DNA of 64,000 nucleotides. It comes from Dipteris shenzhenensis. Its lineage: Eukaryota; Polypodiophyta; Polypodiopsida; Gleicheniales. Positions within the stretch are counted from its first letter, which is position 1; each line of letters opens with the position of its first letter. Position numbers and translations under genes: made by a program. This document shows, piece after piece, positions 12,260 to 23,527 of this stretch. Below the pieces are notes generated by a model. It was not told the origin of the DNA, searched no databases, and saw only the letters and a program-made list of their open reading frames with translations. The DNA lies in the NCBI GenBank assembly GCA_047967505.1, contig CM106540.1. One strand, written 5' to 3'.

Positions 12260-13369
12260 GACTTGGTTTCCCAAATCTTCGTTTTTGTCGGGGATGGCTC
12301 GCGTGTTGATGTAGTAGTGCTTCAGTCGGCTCCCGTTTATTGTTGTGTTGAATTGGACTCCATCTAGTGTTTCAAGTAGCACAGCTCCAATGGGATTCAT
12401 CTTTCGTACTCGATAGGGTCCTTGACCTAGATACTTTAGTTTTCCCTTGTGTACTTTGGCATTGTATAACAGGACTAAGTCGCCTTCCTTGATGTCTTTA
12501 GCTTTCAGATTCCTGTCAAACCATGCCTTTCTTCAACGTTTTTCTGTTGTCATGGCATGATAAGTGACTAGTCTTATCTCTGTATGCTTTTCCAACTGAC
12601 AGAGCCTTTCTTTCAAGGACTCATGATCACCCATGCATTCCTGTACTGCGATGCGTAGACTTGGTATTACAAATTCGAGTGGGACCATGGCTTCAAGGCT
12701 ATACACCAATTGAAAATGTGTGTTCCCTGTACTGACCTTGAATGTGGTTCTGTATGCCCATAAGGCTGCATTCAGTTTCTCTGCCCAATCAGAACGCTGT
12801 GGTTCTACTACCTTGGTGAGGATATTGCATATGATTTTGTTTGTGGATTCTGCTAGTCCATTCCCTTGGGGGTAGTAGGGTGTGCTTTTTCTATGGATGA
12901 CCATGAAGCCAGACAAGAGTTCTTGGATTACCTCATTGACAAAATGTGTGCCTCTATCCGACACAATTTCAATGGGGCATCCGAATCAGGTGATCACATG
13001 TTTGTATAAGAATCTTGCTGTGCTTTTGGCATCTGCCTTTCTGACTGCTTTAGCTTCAGCCCATTTTGTAAAGTAATCAGTGGCCACAATGATGTAGCAT
13101 ACTTGTGTTCCTTTTGCTGCTGGATGTATGGGACCCACATAGTCAATCCCCCATTTTTCAAATGGTTGTTGTGCAACAACGGTTGTTAGGGGATTGAAGT
13201 CGTCTTCTACTCCAGTGGCTTCTTCTCCTGTCTTGACTCGAGACATGTGATCAGCAATGTAGTGTTGGGCACCTTTGTGGACCACGATTTTGAAGTTGAA
13301 TTCTTGCAGCAAGAGGAGCCATCTGATTATTCTTCCTGTGGTACACGGACGGTTCACAAGATAAAGCAA
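12260..13369 (-). pseudogene. Gypsy RNaseH end and integrase
   Basis: The translation shows the end of RNaseH/connection (NRPCTTGRIIRWLLLLQEF, ADHMSRV). The integrase core follows with WGIDYVGPIHP, IIVATDYFTKWAEA, SDRGTHFVNE, and TPYYPQGNGLAESTNK carrying the catalytic glutamate region. A C-terminal part (GDLVLLYNAKVHKGKL, GPYRVRKMNP) runs to about 12260. A stop near 12967 divides the readable ORFs, and the frame differs from the upstream RT, so at least one frameshift lies near 13370. I see no chromodomain after the GPYRV segment. Confidence 0.9.
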
Positions 13370-14826
13370 TTCTTGATGGTCGGTGTAGAAGACAAAATCA
13401 TTTGCGAGTAGATAGTGCCAAAATTCTTTACACTATACACCATTGCTAGGGCTTCTCTTTCTATGGTTGTATAGTTGATCTCTGCATCATTGAGTTGTCG
13501 ACTGGCGAAGTAGACGGGGTAGTATTTCTTATGTTCACTAGGTTGACAAAGCACACTCCCAATTGCATACTTGGATCCATCAGTATGAACATGAAAATCA
13601 ATATCCCAATTGGGAGATATAAGGATGGGTGCTATGATTAGGTGCCACTTTAAAAGCTCAAAGGCTTGGTCGCACTCTTCGGTCCATAAGAACTCCACTA
13701 ATAATTTGTAAAGTGGTCTAGCTATCATGGCATACCGCAATATAAATCTTCTATAATAGCCGGCATGTCCCATAAAGACCTGTACACCTTTGGAATTTGT
13801 AGGAGGAGGCAATTCCATGATGATTTTGATTTTGTCCATGTCAGTTGCAATCCCATGTTGAGAGACGATGTGTCCCAAAACAACTCCGTGGGTGACCATG
13901 AACTAGCATTTTGTTGGATTTAGGGAGATGCCATACTCCCTGCATTTGATTAGTACTTCTTCCAGACATTTGAAGTGGTCCTGTTTGGTTGAATGGATGC
14001 ACAAATCATCCAAGAACACCTATAAAAACTTATTCAACAATGACTTGAAAGCTGTGAACATGACTCGCTGGAATGTGGCTAGGGCATTACAAAGGCCGAA
14101 TGGCATGATTCTATATGCAAAAATACCCCATTCTATAGCAAATGTTGTTTTTGATTGGTCTTGAGGAGCAATTTGCACTTGGTTATAGCCACTAAAGCCA
14201 TCCAAGAAGCTATATATTTCGGATCCTGCCACCTTTTCCAACATTGTTTCTGTTAAGGGTAGGGGGTAGTGATCCCTAATTGTGGCGGCATTCACATTTT
14301 TCAAGTTTACGCATATTCTGAGCTTCTTGTTGCATTTAGGCACAATGACAATGGGTGAAACCCAATCAGTGTGCTCTATCTCGTAGATGAATCCGGCATC
14401 TAGGAGTTTTTCCAGCTCGTCATAAATCATGGTGCCATATTTAGGATTTGTACGATAAGGTCCACATACCTTAGGGCGAGCACCTTCCCTTATAGGGATC
14501 GTGTGAACTGCCACTTCTGGTGAAATTCCTTTCATCTCTTTGTATGACCATGCTAGGCAGTCACGGTATTCCATTAGGAGGTCTTTGAGTTTGATTTCAT
14601 CTTCTTGACGGAGCTATTTCCCAATGAAAACCAATTTTTCTTCCTCCCCTTCAAGGGCGAGGTTTATTGTGCGTGTTTTTGCTGGTCCCTCATAGATTGG
14701 AGTTTCTCCAATGCTATCGGTTTCTTGAACTTCAGATTCTCTGAGTGGTCTTGGCATTGCTATTGGCGCACTGCCACTTGTATAATTCTTAAAGTATTCT
14801 GGCACTTCTCGAAGATCAGCCTCTGA
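13370..14826 (-). pseudogene. Gypsy reverse transcriptase and RNaseH
   Basis: This part is in the same frame as gag-protease. The RT fingers and palm show VSPIVIVPKCNKKLRICVN and FLDGFSGYNQVQIAP, then the catalytic FLDDLC box near 14000. MGHAGYYRRFI and the RNaseH with HTDGSKYAIGSVLCQ and TIEREALAMVYS follow. In-frame stops at about 14839, 14614, 14023 and 13902 are all TAG at positions where glutamine would be normal. The polyprotein was therefore probably one gag-pol ORF before decay. Confidence 0.92.
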
Positions 14827-14961
14827 TGGGGTTGAACTAGCCTAACATGTGTCATGTGTACTGGGTGGCATAGTTGCATTTAGTAATTTGTTAGGCTCTT
14901 CTTTTCTTTCTTTTTCTGAAGTCTCTTGATCGAGCTTCATCCGCACATGTGGCTTATATTT

Positions 14962-17900
14962 TCAAAACTTCTTACGTTGGGAACTGTGGGGTAACTTTTC
15001 CACTGGTAAGGTGTTTCCAAGTAAGGGTTCATGTGCTGCACATACTCCTTCCAGTCCCTTAGGGGACCATTCAAGAGGTGGTGGTTTTGATTTTGAGGGA
15101 ACTGCCTTTGCAAGGTACAATTCGACAATCCTTGTTTGGACTCGTTCGAATTCATTGAAGTGCTCAGCTTTGGCTTTTCTGCGATTTCCTTCGGCATCTT
15201 TCTTGTGGGATCTTCTGCTGTTATTCAACTGTGGAGGTTCAACTTTTGGGAGCTCAACTGCTATTAGGGCATGCAGAATGGCTAGGTCATTATCAAAGAT
15301 TTGATTTTCAATTTTAGCATTCGCAGCCTCTGTTTCAAGGTCCCAAGGAAAATCTGAGTCATCATTGGTATGGGTACCTTCTTCAGGTTCATTATCCCAT
15401 TCAAGGTCAGCCATAAAGAATGGCATCTCTAGATCGATTGGTTCTTCATGTGTCGGTGGAGGATCGACCTGTAGTGCGTTAACATCTATCTGTGAGAAGA
15501 TGGGGTCTAATGAATGGCAGTTGTCGATGGTTGCCAAGGTCTGTATCCAGTTATTGACATTGCTTTGTGAGTCACCTGCTATGGCATGCTGTTGCAAGGG
15601 AGATGATTTGCTCGAGATTGTCGTGGAATATGTGTCATCCAATGCTCTAGGAACAATTGGTTTAATAGCTCCTGTCCCCACATTCACCCTGACTGCAGTG
15701 TCTCGATTCTGGATTGTCAATCTATCCGTTCCCCAGTCATGGAGGACTGATGCTTCCCGTAACCAAGGACGTCCCAGTAAGATTTGATAGGATTTTTTGG
15801 GGAGATCCAAGATTGTGAATTGAAGGGAAAATCGGACTCCTACGATCTTTGTGGACATGCCATTCACTATTCCCAAGGGTTTAGCCCGTGAATCATCGAC
15901 AAGGCGTATGTTGAAATTAGCCTTTTTCATTGGTGGGAGACCCCATTCTTCATAAAGCTCCTTTGATAGGACATTGACACTTGCTCCACCATCCACTATG
16001 GCTTGGACTTCATTATATGCCTTGTGGATCAAAGGCACAGTGATATTGCATATGTCATCTCTCTCACCCATCCACACAGGGATATCTTCAATGTCGTTCA
16101 TAGGTTTTGCGAGTTCAATCCATCCTTTGAAACTCTCCCAGAGATTGGGACAATTCCGTAAGAGGATTCCGATGGGGATTGACACAGGGCAACTCAGGAC
16201 GCTAGAGAGTGCAGCTCCTTCAAGTTGACGTGGCGGTACATTCTGTTGTGGATTCTGTTGTTGGAACAAAGGCTCAAGTACAGTATCAATACTTTGTGGG
16301 GCCAAGTCATGGATTGGGTCTTGAGCTTGTTTCTGAGCCTCAAATTGAGCTTGTTCATTTTGGATCCATTGCTGAAGTACCTGAAAATGAGCCTTCTCCA
16401 CCTCTGCATTCGGGAATGGAGCTTCTTTTATTCGAGGCTCGGGAGTTGATGTGGATGATCTCGGCTGCTCATTGCTTGGCAGAGGTGGAGGCACTTGTGC
16501 TTTCTTTTTCAGAAGTCGCTTCGGTTGGATTGGAATGATAGGGTCCTTCGTGGCCTCTTTCTGTTGGCATGTAATTACATTGATAGGTTGTGACCTTAGA
16601 CTTGCTGGACCCAGACTTTGATGGTCCACCCCAATGATGCCGATGGGGATGTCAGGCTTAAACTCTGTTTGTTCTGGGACCTTATTTTTCATGGGACAAT
16701 CCATACAGGCATGTCCTATGCCACAATCTCTGCAGAGTGGTTGGAAAGTGGCTGGGCTACCACGATGAGGGCACTCTGTGATCCTATGATTTTCTCCACA
16801 ACCGTAACACTTGATTGGTGCTCGAAATGTGTTGGGTCGCACTTGATTTGCATAGACTGGTATTAGACCCTCTGCACCTTCTACATAGTACACTGGGTAC
16901 TCTGCTTCATACTCAAATAGCGAGTCTACTTCCTCAGCTTGTAATTGATGTATGGGAACTGCCTGAGGAGCTAGATTTGGTGCTCTTGGATACGGTCGTG
17001 GATTTGGATTCCTGAGTAGTTGTGGGACTTGTGTCCGAACGGGAACAGGATTTAGCCTCGGAGCTAGGGGCGCTTGTGCAAGTGCCGGTTGCCTGTATAC
17101 TGGCATGGGTGCCGCTTGGTATTGTGGTGGTCGAGGCGGATTGTTGCGCATGTTGAAGATGCAACTATTCTCATCATGACCGCTGACGACGCAGATATGG
17201 CACCACAACCATGGCGGTGGATTTGCTTGTGCAGTGATCCTTGCTCTTAGGACTAGGCATTCATTTGCTGTATGATTTGCGAAGCAGTGGGGGCACCAGA
17301 CATTTTCTCGCCGTGGATATGTTTGAGTTGGCGGCTGAGACAAGTGGATTTTTTGATCCATGGCCTGCATCATATCTTCTTTCAGCTTCAAGGTCATGGC
17401 CTCTAGGCGATCTTCATTGGATGTTTTGGCAGTGTCCTTTGATTTACCTTTTTTCGAGCGCTTATCTCGTGTATTTGATCTGGCATCATCACTGCTAGTG
17501 TCTGAATCTGTCATGCCATCTTCAATGTCAATGGCTGCCGCATGAGCAGCACTGAAGCTACTTATCTTTTTCATATCCTTGCGGATTTTCTTTCGTAGAC
17601 TTGCTATGAACCATGCCGTGAGGTACTTTGCATCTGGGCGTGGGTCACATTTGGCGATCAATCTCTTCATCTTTCCCAGGTATGTGCGTACATCTTCCCT
17701 CCGGCCTTGTTCGATCTTGCTGAGTTGGAGAGCGGGATCATCTTGTAGCCTCTCCGTTTGAAAGCGACATTTGAATTCGGTTTGAAGTAGGTCCCATGTG
17801 GCACGTTCTTCCACGAGAAGGTCGGGGTACCATTCTGACGCCTCATCAGTTAAGGCCATTGGAAACCAAGCCACCTTGGTTTCATGGGATTGATCACCAC

Positions 17901-18015
17901 CTGCTCGACATGCGGCATCAAAATGCTGGAGGAAGCGAGCTGGGTCTCCCCTACCATTATATTTGGGAAGTTCTAATTTTCCCAAGGGGCGTCGGCTTGA
18001 TTGTTGTGATTTCAT
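14962..18015 (-). CDS. gag: Gypsy gag and aspartic protease (1017 codons, still open)
   Basis: This is the longest intact frame of the element. Residues about 10-160 match the retrotransposon gag fold (LPKYNGRGDPARFLQHFD, ALTDEASEWYPDL). A basic, serine-rich linker follows. Four CCHC-like knuckles follow between residues about 240 and 450 (CPHCFANHTANEC, CHICVVSGHDENSC, CYGCGENHRITEC, CRDCGIGHACMDC), more than the one usual in gypsy gag. A proline/glutamine-rich spacer leads to a protease with the active site VDGGASVNVLS near residue 670 and the flap/helix ILLGRPWLREA. Gag packages the RNA and the protease cleaves the polyprotein. The frame ends at a TGA near 14962, where the downstream frame continues unchanged, so that stop is probably a mutated arginine codon. 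Confidence 0.9.
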   Translation of the reverse strand: MKSQQSSRRPLGKLELPKYNGRGDPARFLQHFDAACRAGGDQSHETKVAWFPMALTDEASEWYPDLLVEERATWDLLQTEFKCRFQTERLQDDPALQLSKIEQGRREDVRTYLGKMKRLIAKCDPRPDAKYLTAWFIASLRKKIRKDMKKISSFSAAHAAAIDIEDGMTDSDTSSDDARSNTRDKRSKKGKSKDTAKTSNEDRLEAMTLKLKEDMMQAMDQKIHLSQPPTQTYPRRENVWCPHCFANHTANECLVLRARITAQANPPPWLWCHICVVSGHDENSCIFNMRNNPPRPPQYQAAPMPVYRQPALAQAPLAPRLNPVPVRTQVPQLLRNPNPRPYPRAPNLAPQAVPIHQLQAEEVDSLFEYEAEYPVYYVEGAEGLIPVYANQVRPNTFRAPIKCYGCGENHRITECPHRGSPATFQPLCRDCGIGHACMDCPMKNKVPEQTEFKPDIPIGIIGVDHQSLGPASLRSQPINVITCQQKEATKDPIIPIQPKRLLKKKAQVPPPLPSNEQPRSSTSTPEPRIKEAPFPNAEVEKAHFQVLQQWIQNEQAQFEAQKQAQDPIHDLAPQSIDTVLEPLFQQQNPQQNVPPRQLEGAALSSVLSCPVSIPIGILLRNCPNLWESFKGWIELAKPMNDIEDIPVWMGERDDICNITVPLIHKAYNEVQAIVDGGASVNVLSKELYEEWGLPPMKKANFNIRLVDDSRAKPLGIVNGMSTKIVGVRFSLQFTILDLPKKSYQILLGRPWLREASVLHDWGTDRLTIQNRDTAVRVNVGTGAIKPIVPRALDDTYSTTISSKSSPLQQHAIAGDSQSNVNNWIQTLATIDNCHSLDPIFSQIDVNALQVDPPPTHEEPIDLEMPFFMADLEWDNEPEEGTHTNDDSDFPWDLETEAANAKIENQIFDNDLAILHALIAVELPKVEPPQLNNSRRSHKKDAEGNRRKAKAEHFNEFERVQTRIVELYLAKAVPSKSKPPPLEWSPKGLEGVCAAHEPLLGNTLPVEKLPHSSQRKKF

Positions 18016-19009
18016 CGATTGAAGAAGTTGTCAGCCTCTGCATCGAGCTCGATATCCCCATCATGGTCATGACGACGTCCAGCCATGTTGGGGCGTGGAG
18101 TTAAAGGAAGTTGTTGAGTCTCGGGGGGGGATTCGGGGTAGAGGATTGGCAGGGGCAATTGTTGCAGTGGAGTTAGTTGCGGCAGATGGGGAGAGCGTTG
18201 GAGTCGAAGTCATTGGCCGGAACGTAACTGCATGCAGATTGTGCGTGATTTGCCAAGGATGTCGCTACCCCAAGTGTGGGTGTGGAGGGGGTGTTGTTAG
18301 GAGAGTTAGAGTGGTTGTAGTTTGTGTAGGGACCGTCGTGTTAATAATGTGCCTAAGATTGTCCTATGTGTGTAGAAATGTGCTGGTGTAGACGGATCAT
18401 TAATCGGAGGTCACGGCGTGAAAATACGAGTGAATTAATGCAAAATGAGGCCCACATGGGGGCGCGAATGAACATGTGCCAGGGATGCCGAAATGGTGTG
18501 CAATGGGCTCAAAAAATACCGCGTAACGTGGTGTTTTCGTGTGTGAAATCTGGGTTCAAACGGGTTCAGTTTGGGTCCCAAACGGATGAGTTTCGAGGAG
18601 TTAAAGGAGGGGTAAAGTTTGCGTGTGGGGGGTCCTAATGGTGGTGTGAATGGACTTTAAGTCCAACCGAGGGGTTGAAACCAAGTTGATCTAGTTAGAC
18701 TAACTAATCAGTTAGTCTAACCTAGCCTTTTATTGAAAATGCATGGTGGATGATGCTCCAGGTTCCTTATATACCTCAAGCCTGATAATGAGTCCACTAG
18801 TTACTCATTTGTTGTATATTTAGCTTCTCAAAGATAAGTTCAATATATACAGTAAATATTGGAGGTGTATGGCCTAAATGCATCATAAAACCAAGTATAT
18901 TTGATCTCTTGCATCACACACTGATTCAAAGGAGCTTTCTAAACAACATATCTTCTCCTTCTTATTTAGGTGACCATGTAGAATTTTATCTAGAACAACA
19001 CACAATGAT

Positions 19010-19505
19010 CCACTCCAATAATTGCATGCAAACGGAGGTTCCATCTATTTTGGGACCATTTTGCACTGTATATTAATACTTGGTCTCTACCACCCCTCAA
19101 TATTTATAATGAGATATGGATATGACCTTGGAATAGTGCAGATGAGCTTGAGTACTACAATTTTGGTTCTTACATCATCTCGATCAGAGGTCTGTAGAAA
19201 AAGTTATGGCCTCTACAAGCGAGATTTTGGGCCTTCTAGGACCATTCTGCACCGCGTATTAATACGCGGTTTCTACCAACCCTCAAGCTTAATGTTGAAA
19301 TATGAACTTCTAGTGGTGTAGATGAGCTTGATTACTACGATTTTGGTTTTTAAATAATCTCGATCGGAGGTCTGTAGCACGAGTTATGGCCTCTGTAAGC
19401 AGAGATTCCGAGCCTTCTAGGACCATCTTTGCACAACATATTAATATCCTATCTCTACCACCCATCAAGTTCCATGTTGAAATTTGACCTTGAAGTGGTG
19501 TAGAG
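19010..19505. repeat. Three tandem copies of an about 180-bp unit in the gypsy leader
   Basis: The strings ccttctaggaccat, gatgagcttga(g/t)tactac, ggtctgtag and ttatggcctct recur at about 180-bp spacing, around 19050, 19235 and 19415. This marks diverged tandem copies within the untranslated leader. Confidence 0.8.
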
Positions 19506-19994
19506 GATAAGGTGTACATGACTATGGATTCTAAGTAAATTTTTAAAAAATTGGATATCCTTAAAATAATACAAAATAATTCCCTCTAGTTTTTATTTTA
19601 TTTATGATGCAAAAGGCAAAGGAAAAATGTATTTTCAGAGTCATGCGAAGTGGGGTAAAAAGAGAAGAGGTTATGAGAAAAACATAAAGAATTGAGGTCT
19701 TTTAGTGCTGCTACCATTTGTTCTAAATGAGGAATAGGTGTAAAGAAATAAAGATTCCACTCCTAGAGGCAAGAGGTAATAAAGAAAGGTAGCTACAATA
19801 GGCAATAGGAGACAAGAGAGGCACCAACAACTTTCAATAAAGATTTTATATGTTTGAGCAAAGGAGGAGGAAAGTTAGACTTTGGTTATATTGATTGAGC
19901 TTCAATTAAATTTATGAATTGATAATGTCTCATATAATGGATGGTTTGCTCGTTTTTCATCGCTCGGTTCAATTACTTTGCTCGGTTATTTCCG

Positions 19995-20460
19995 CTCGCT
20001 TTTTGGTAATCCTCGCGGCGAGGGAGGGCGAGGGGTGGCGCGGGGGGGCGGGGAATGGCACGGGGCATGCGGGGGCGGCGAGGAGGGCAGGGGGTGGCAC
20101 GGGGGGGAGCGGGGGGGGCTAGGGGGTGCGCGGGGGCAGCGGCGGAGGGCGAGGGGTGGCACAGGGGGAAGCGGGGGGGTTAGGGGGTGCGCGGGGGCAA
20201 CGGCGGAGGGCGAGGGGTGGCACGGGGGGGAGCAGGGGGGTTAGGGGGTGCGCGGGGGCGGCGGCGACGCTGTGTGCACCGCCGCAAGGGGTGAGTGGGC
20301 GGCAGTGCTGCGGAGCATTGCCGCGGGAGGGGGGGTGGGGTGGGGCGGGGGGTGGGGGGTTAGAGAGAGGGGGTGGGCGGTGCTGCGTGCGCCGCCACGG
20401 GGCGGGGGGTGGGGGGGGCGTGGGAGGTGGGGGTTTACAAAGAGGGGGGGGTAAGGGGGA
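19995..20460. repeat. GC-rich tandem repeat in the gypsy leader
   Basis: Units of about 66 bp built from ggcgaggggtggcac, gggggagcgggggg and tagggggtgcgcggggg are tandemly arranged, then grade into G-runs. The plus strand holds many G4-G8 runs, so G-quadruplex formation on that strand is plausible. Confidence 0.85.
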
Positions 20461-21275
20461 GGGGGTAAGGGGGAGAGAGAGGAGACAGTGAGAGAGAGAG
20501 AGGGGGTGGGGGAGAGAACGAGGGGGAGAGAGGAGAGAGTGAGAGAGAGAGGGGGTGGGAGAGAGAATGAGGGGGAGAGAGGAGAGAGTGAGAGAGAGAG
20601 GGGGTGGGAGAGAGAACGAGGGGGAGAGAGGAGAGAGTGAGGGGGGGAGGTGGAGAGAGAGAAGAGAGAGAGAGAGGGGAAAAAGGGAAGAGAGGAGAGA
20701 GAAAGGAAGAGAGAGAGTGAAAGGGAGGTGGTGGAGGTGGTGGGGGAGGGGGAGAGGGGGGGTGGAGATGGAGGGGGAGGGGGAGAGGGGGGGGTGGAGA
20801 TGAAGGGGGAGGGGGAGGTGGAAATGGAGGGGGAGGGGGAGGGGGGAGGTGGTGGTGAAGGGGGAGGGGGGAGGGGGAGGTGGTGGTGAAGGGGGAGGGG
20901 GGAGGGGGAGGTGGTGGTGAAGGGGGAGGGGGGAGAGGGAGGTGGTGGTGGAGGGGGAGGGGGAGGGGGGAGGTGGAAATGGAGATGAAGGGGGGAAATG
21001 GAGATGAAGGGGGAGGGGGAAGGGGGAGGTGGAGATGAAGGGGGAGGGGGAGGGGGGAGGTGGAAATGGAGGGGGAGGGGGAGAGGGGAGGTGGTTGTGG
21101 AGGGGGAGGGGAAGAGGGGGAGGTGGAGATGAAGGGGGAGGGGGAGAGGGGGGGTGGAGATGAAGGGGGGAGGGGGAGGTGGAGATGGAGGGGGAGGGGG
21201 GAGGTGGTGGTGGAGATGGAGGGGGAGGGGGGAGGGGGGAGGTGGTGGAGATGGAGTGGGAGGGGGGAGGTGTAA
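20461..21275. repeat. About 800-bp homopurine tract in the gypsy leader
   Basis: The plus strand is almost pure purine: GAGAGAGA/GGGGGAGAG blocks to about 20730, then repeats of GGGGGAGGTGGAGATGAAG. Thymines appear only inside GGTGG and GATG. The sense (minus) strand is therefore a C/T-rich RNA leader. Confidence 0.9.
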
Positions 21276-21920
21276 AAAAGAACAAAAAAAAACTGAAAGA
21301 CGGAAATCGAAAAGCAAGGAGAAGTGGTCACCTGAATGCTCTCCAAGTCTTTCTCGACGTAACGGGATTGTTGCGGAACAATGGACGGTGGGTGGAAGGC
21401 TAGGTCATCGCTGCGAGAAGGGCTCGATGTCACTTACATTGCGAGGATAGGAGTAAGGGGGTGGTCGATGGAGAGGGAGGAGTGTCTAGCGTGGGGCTCG
21501 GAATGAAGAAGAGAATGGAGGCAAAAAGTGAAAGATGAAGAATGAGGGGGGTGAAGTAGGTTTTTATAGGATTGGATTTTAGGTTTAGGGTTTAACCCTA
21601 AACTCTTCCCGAGCCATAACTCTTTATGGAGAGCTCGGTTTGCTTTTCTGTAAAAAGGTAAAATGATCAAAATTGAAAGCTCTACGCATCTATGTCCACT
21701 ACCTAGCCTGATTGTATATCATGTGGCTTCTATTTAAGAAATTAAGAAAATTTCTTAAGGTAGTAACCCAAAGTGGATGTTTGGGGTTGATATGTTTGGC
21801 TAGAATTGGAAAAAAAATTTTACTCTCCTTGCCCTTCAGTGTTATGTTCGTGAAAGTTTGAAGTAGTGACTTGTTTTACACATACCTACGTATGTTTACT
21901 CACTACTTGACACGCTAGTC

Positions 21921-21938
21921 TCCCCGGCAACGGCGCCA
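21921..21938 (-). promoter_or_regulatory. Gypsy primer binding site (tRNA-Asp type)
   Basis: Two bases inside the 5' LTR the minus strand reads TGGCGCCGTTGCCGGGGA, which complements the 3' end of plant tRNA-Asp including CCA. It primes minus-strand cDNA synthesis. Confidence 0.9.
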
Positions 21939-21940
21939 AA

Positions 21941-23021
21941 TGTTAGCTCTTTCCTACTGCTTTCGTAGGAAGAGCTGGGTATTCTATGTTTGCAGGGTTC
22001 CGAGGCTTTTTGTCACCTACAGATATATTGGGATTGTCGGTTGTAGTATATGTGTAGAATAGGACCTCGAGTCGTGTTCCGGTGAGAGACGTAGGCTTAA
22101 GTGTGGTAAGCAAACAAAGTGCAAGCATGTGTAAAAGGCACGTAAACCATCTTTGTTGAGGTAATGAAGGCTTTCGCCTTCATTGGGAGTTGTAGGGTTT
22201 AGGAGGAGTTTAAGGGTTCAAAAGGAGGTTCCAGGGTTTAGAAAGAGTTCCAAGGTTTAGAAGGAAGTTCTAGGGTTTAGAAAGAGTTCCAGGGTTTAGA
22301 AGGAGGTTCCAAGGTTTAGAAGGAGTCCAGGGTTAGAAGGAGGATCCAAGGTTCAGAGTAGAGTACATGGTGGAGAACTCATCTCCCTCATAAATCATGG
22401 AGTTTAAGGGTTTAGGAAAGCATAGGAGTGGGAGAGGAAGAAGGTGTAAGAGCATGGGTGAAAGAAGAGAGAGGGGGAGGAGGAGGGAGGAGGGAGGAGG
22501 AGGAGGAGGAGGAGGAGGAGGAGGAGGAGGAGGAGGAGGGAGGAGGAGGAGGAGGAGAAGGAGAAGGAGGAAGGAGGAGGAGGGAGGAGGAGAGGGAGAG
22601 GGTGGGTTGCAGGGTTGGAGGAGAGGGGAGAAGGGTTGCAAGGTTAGGACATGCTTTTGGACGTGCAGTGCAAGGAAGCATGGACACTTGAGACAAATGC
22701 TTGGAATACCAAAGTAGACTCAACACAATGCCCCAAAGAGTGTGGGCTTCATTCCATTATGGGGTATTTATACAAGTTGGAGAGCTTCTCTCTCTGCATG
22801 TAACACAAAGTCGTATCACAAAGTTGTAACACAAAGTTGTATCACAAAGTTGTAACACATTCTCTCTCTACATGTAGAAGTTGTAACACAAAGTTGTAAC
22901 ACAAACTTGTAACACAAAGTTGTTACACAAAGTCGTAACACAAAGTTGTGTCTAGAAGTTGTAACACAAAGTTGTAACACCTTCTCTTTCTTCATAAGTT
23001 CATGTTGGCACAGAGTCAACA
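21941..23021 (-). repeat. Gypsy 5' LTR (1081 bp)
   Basis: The partner of 7018-8130, with the same termini and internal repeat blocks but a longer GGA run (22473-22592) and a shorter AACACAAAGTTGT array. Outside the repeat arrays the two LTRs are very similar, so the insertion is relatively recent compared with the host Copia-A. Confidence 0.95.
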
Positions 23022-23470
23022 CCTTGGCGATGAAGTTCTCTGCCGCTTCAGACTCAGACAGTTTCTCGTTCGTGAATTGAGTCTCCAAATTTTGAATCCG
23101 TGTCTAATTCATGGTCTTGTACTAATTTTTCAAGACCGTCCATGCCTCCTCCACTATGGTGACATGTTGAATTAATGCCATGATAGAATCACTTACATTG
23201 CAGACAATAGAACACAGTGCATCTGCATTTCTTCTTGTCCACGCGAGAATCTCATCTGCAGTTGGTACTATTTGTTGTCCTACATTGGGTGGATCCGATC
23301 TCGCAACCGGCCTCACATCCACCCGAGTAGCAGTATCCCAAAGCTCGTATGTGCTTAGGATGGTCTTCATCTTGAACTTCCAGAGTGGATAGTTAGAGCT
23401 ATCCAACTTTCTGCTTTTGCCGAACGGTGGGATTCACAGTCTTGCGGGCTGGGCCATCTCTCACAATTTT
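23022..23470 (-). pseudogene. Copia-A gag N-terminus
   Basis: From about 23456 downward the minus strand encodes the start of copia gag: DSSNYPLWKFKMKTIL (the usual N-terminal W..K...M pattern), then a helical segment through WTRRNADALCSIVCNV. An early TGA sits eight codons after the ATG and further stops lie near 23110. The frame runs to the CCTTG target site at 23022-23026 and continues beyond the gypsy element at 7012. Confidence 0.88.
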
Positions 23471-23514
23471 CTCACAAACAGAAACACACTACCAAATCTT
23501 CTTGCTAGAGTCCA

Positions 23515-23527
23515 GGCTCTGATACCA
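23515..23527 (-). promoter_or_regulatory. Copia-A primer binding site (initiator tRNA-Met)
   Basis: The minus strand reads TGGTATCAGAGCC directly after the 5' LTR. This is the standard plant Ty1/copia primer site for initiator tRNA-Met. Confidence 0.95.

Larger units (their letters stand above)
18016..21920 (-). other. Long gypsy 5' leader (about 3.9 kb)
   Basis: Between the PBS and gag lies an unusually long region without a supported ORF. It consists of about 0.7 kb of unique G-rich sequence, a triplicated unit of about 180 bp, a 0.5-kb AT-rich stretch, and a 1.3-kb extreme G/purine tract. The proline-rich ORFs readable in the C-rich sense strand (20119-21433) occur in all three frames and are composition artefacts. 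Confidence 0.75.
7018..23021 (-). mobile_element. 16.0-kb Ty3/gypsy LTR retrotransposon nested in Copia-A gag
   Basis: The LTRs at 7018-8130 and 21941-23021 share ends TGTT(G/A)GCTC...GAGTCAACA and are flanked by the TSD CCTTG (7013-7017 and 23022-23026). The PBS at 21921-21938 fits the 3' end of tRNA-Asp. In sense order (minus strand) it holds a leader of about 3.9 kb, gag-protease (18015-14962), RT-RNaseH and integrase down to about 12260. An extra ORF (11910 to about 9202) and a last short ORF (8923-8357) follow. The domain order RT-RNaseH-integrase defines gypsy. The lack of a visible chromodomain, the great length, the tRNA-Asp PBS and the ORF after pol suggest the Tat/Athila side of plant gypsy elements. 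That clade assignment is inference. Confidence 0.95.

Noticed and set aside
20119-21433. Proline-rich proteins of 330-390 residues on the minus strand
   Set aside because: All three minus frames are open through the same stretch because the strand is C/T-rich. This is a composition artefact of the leader tract.
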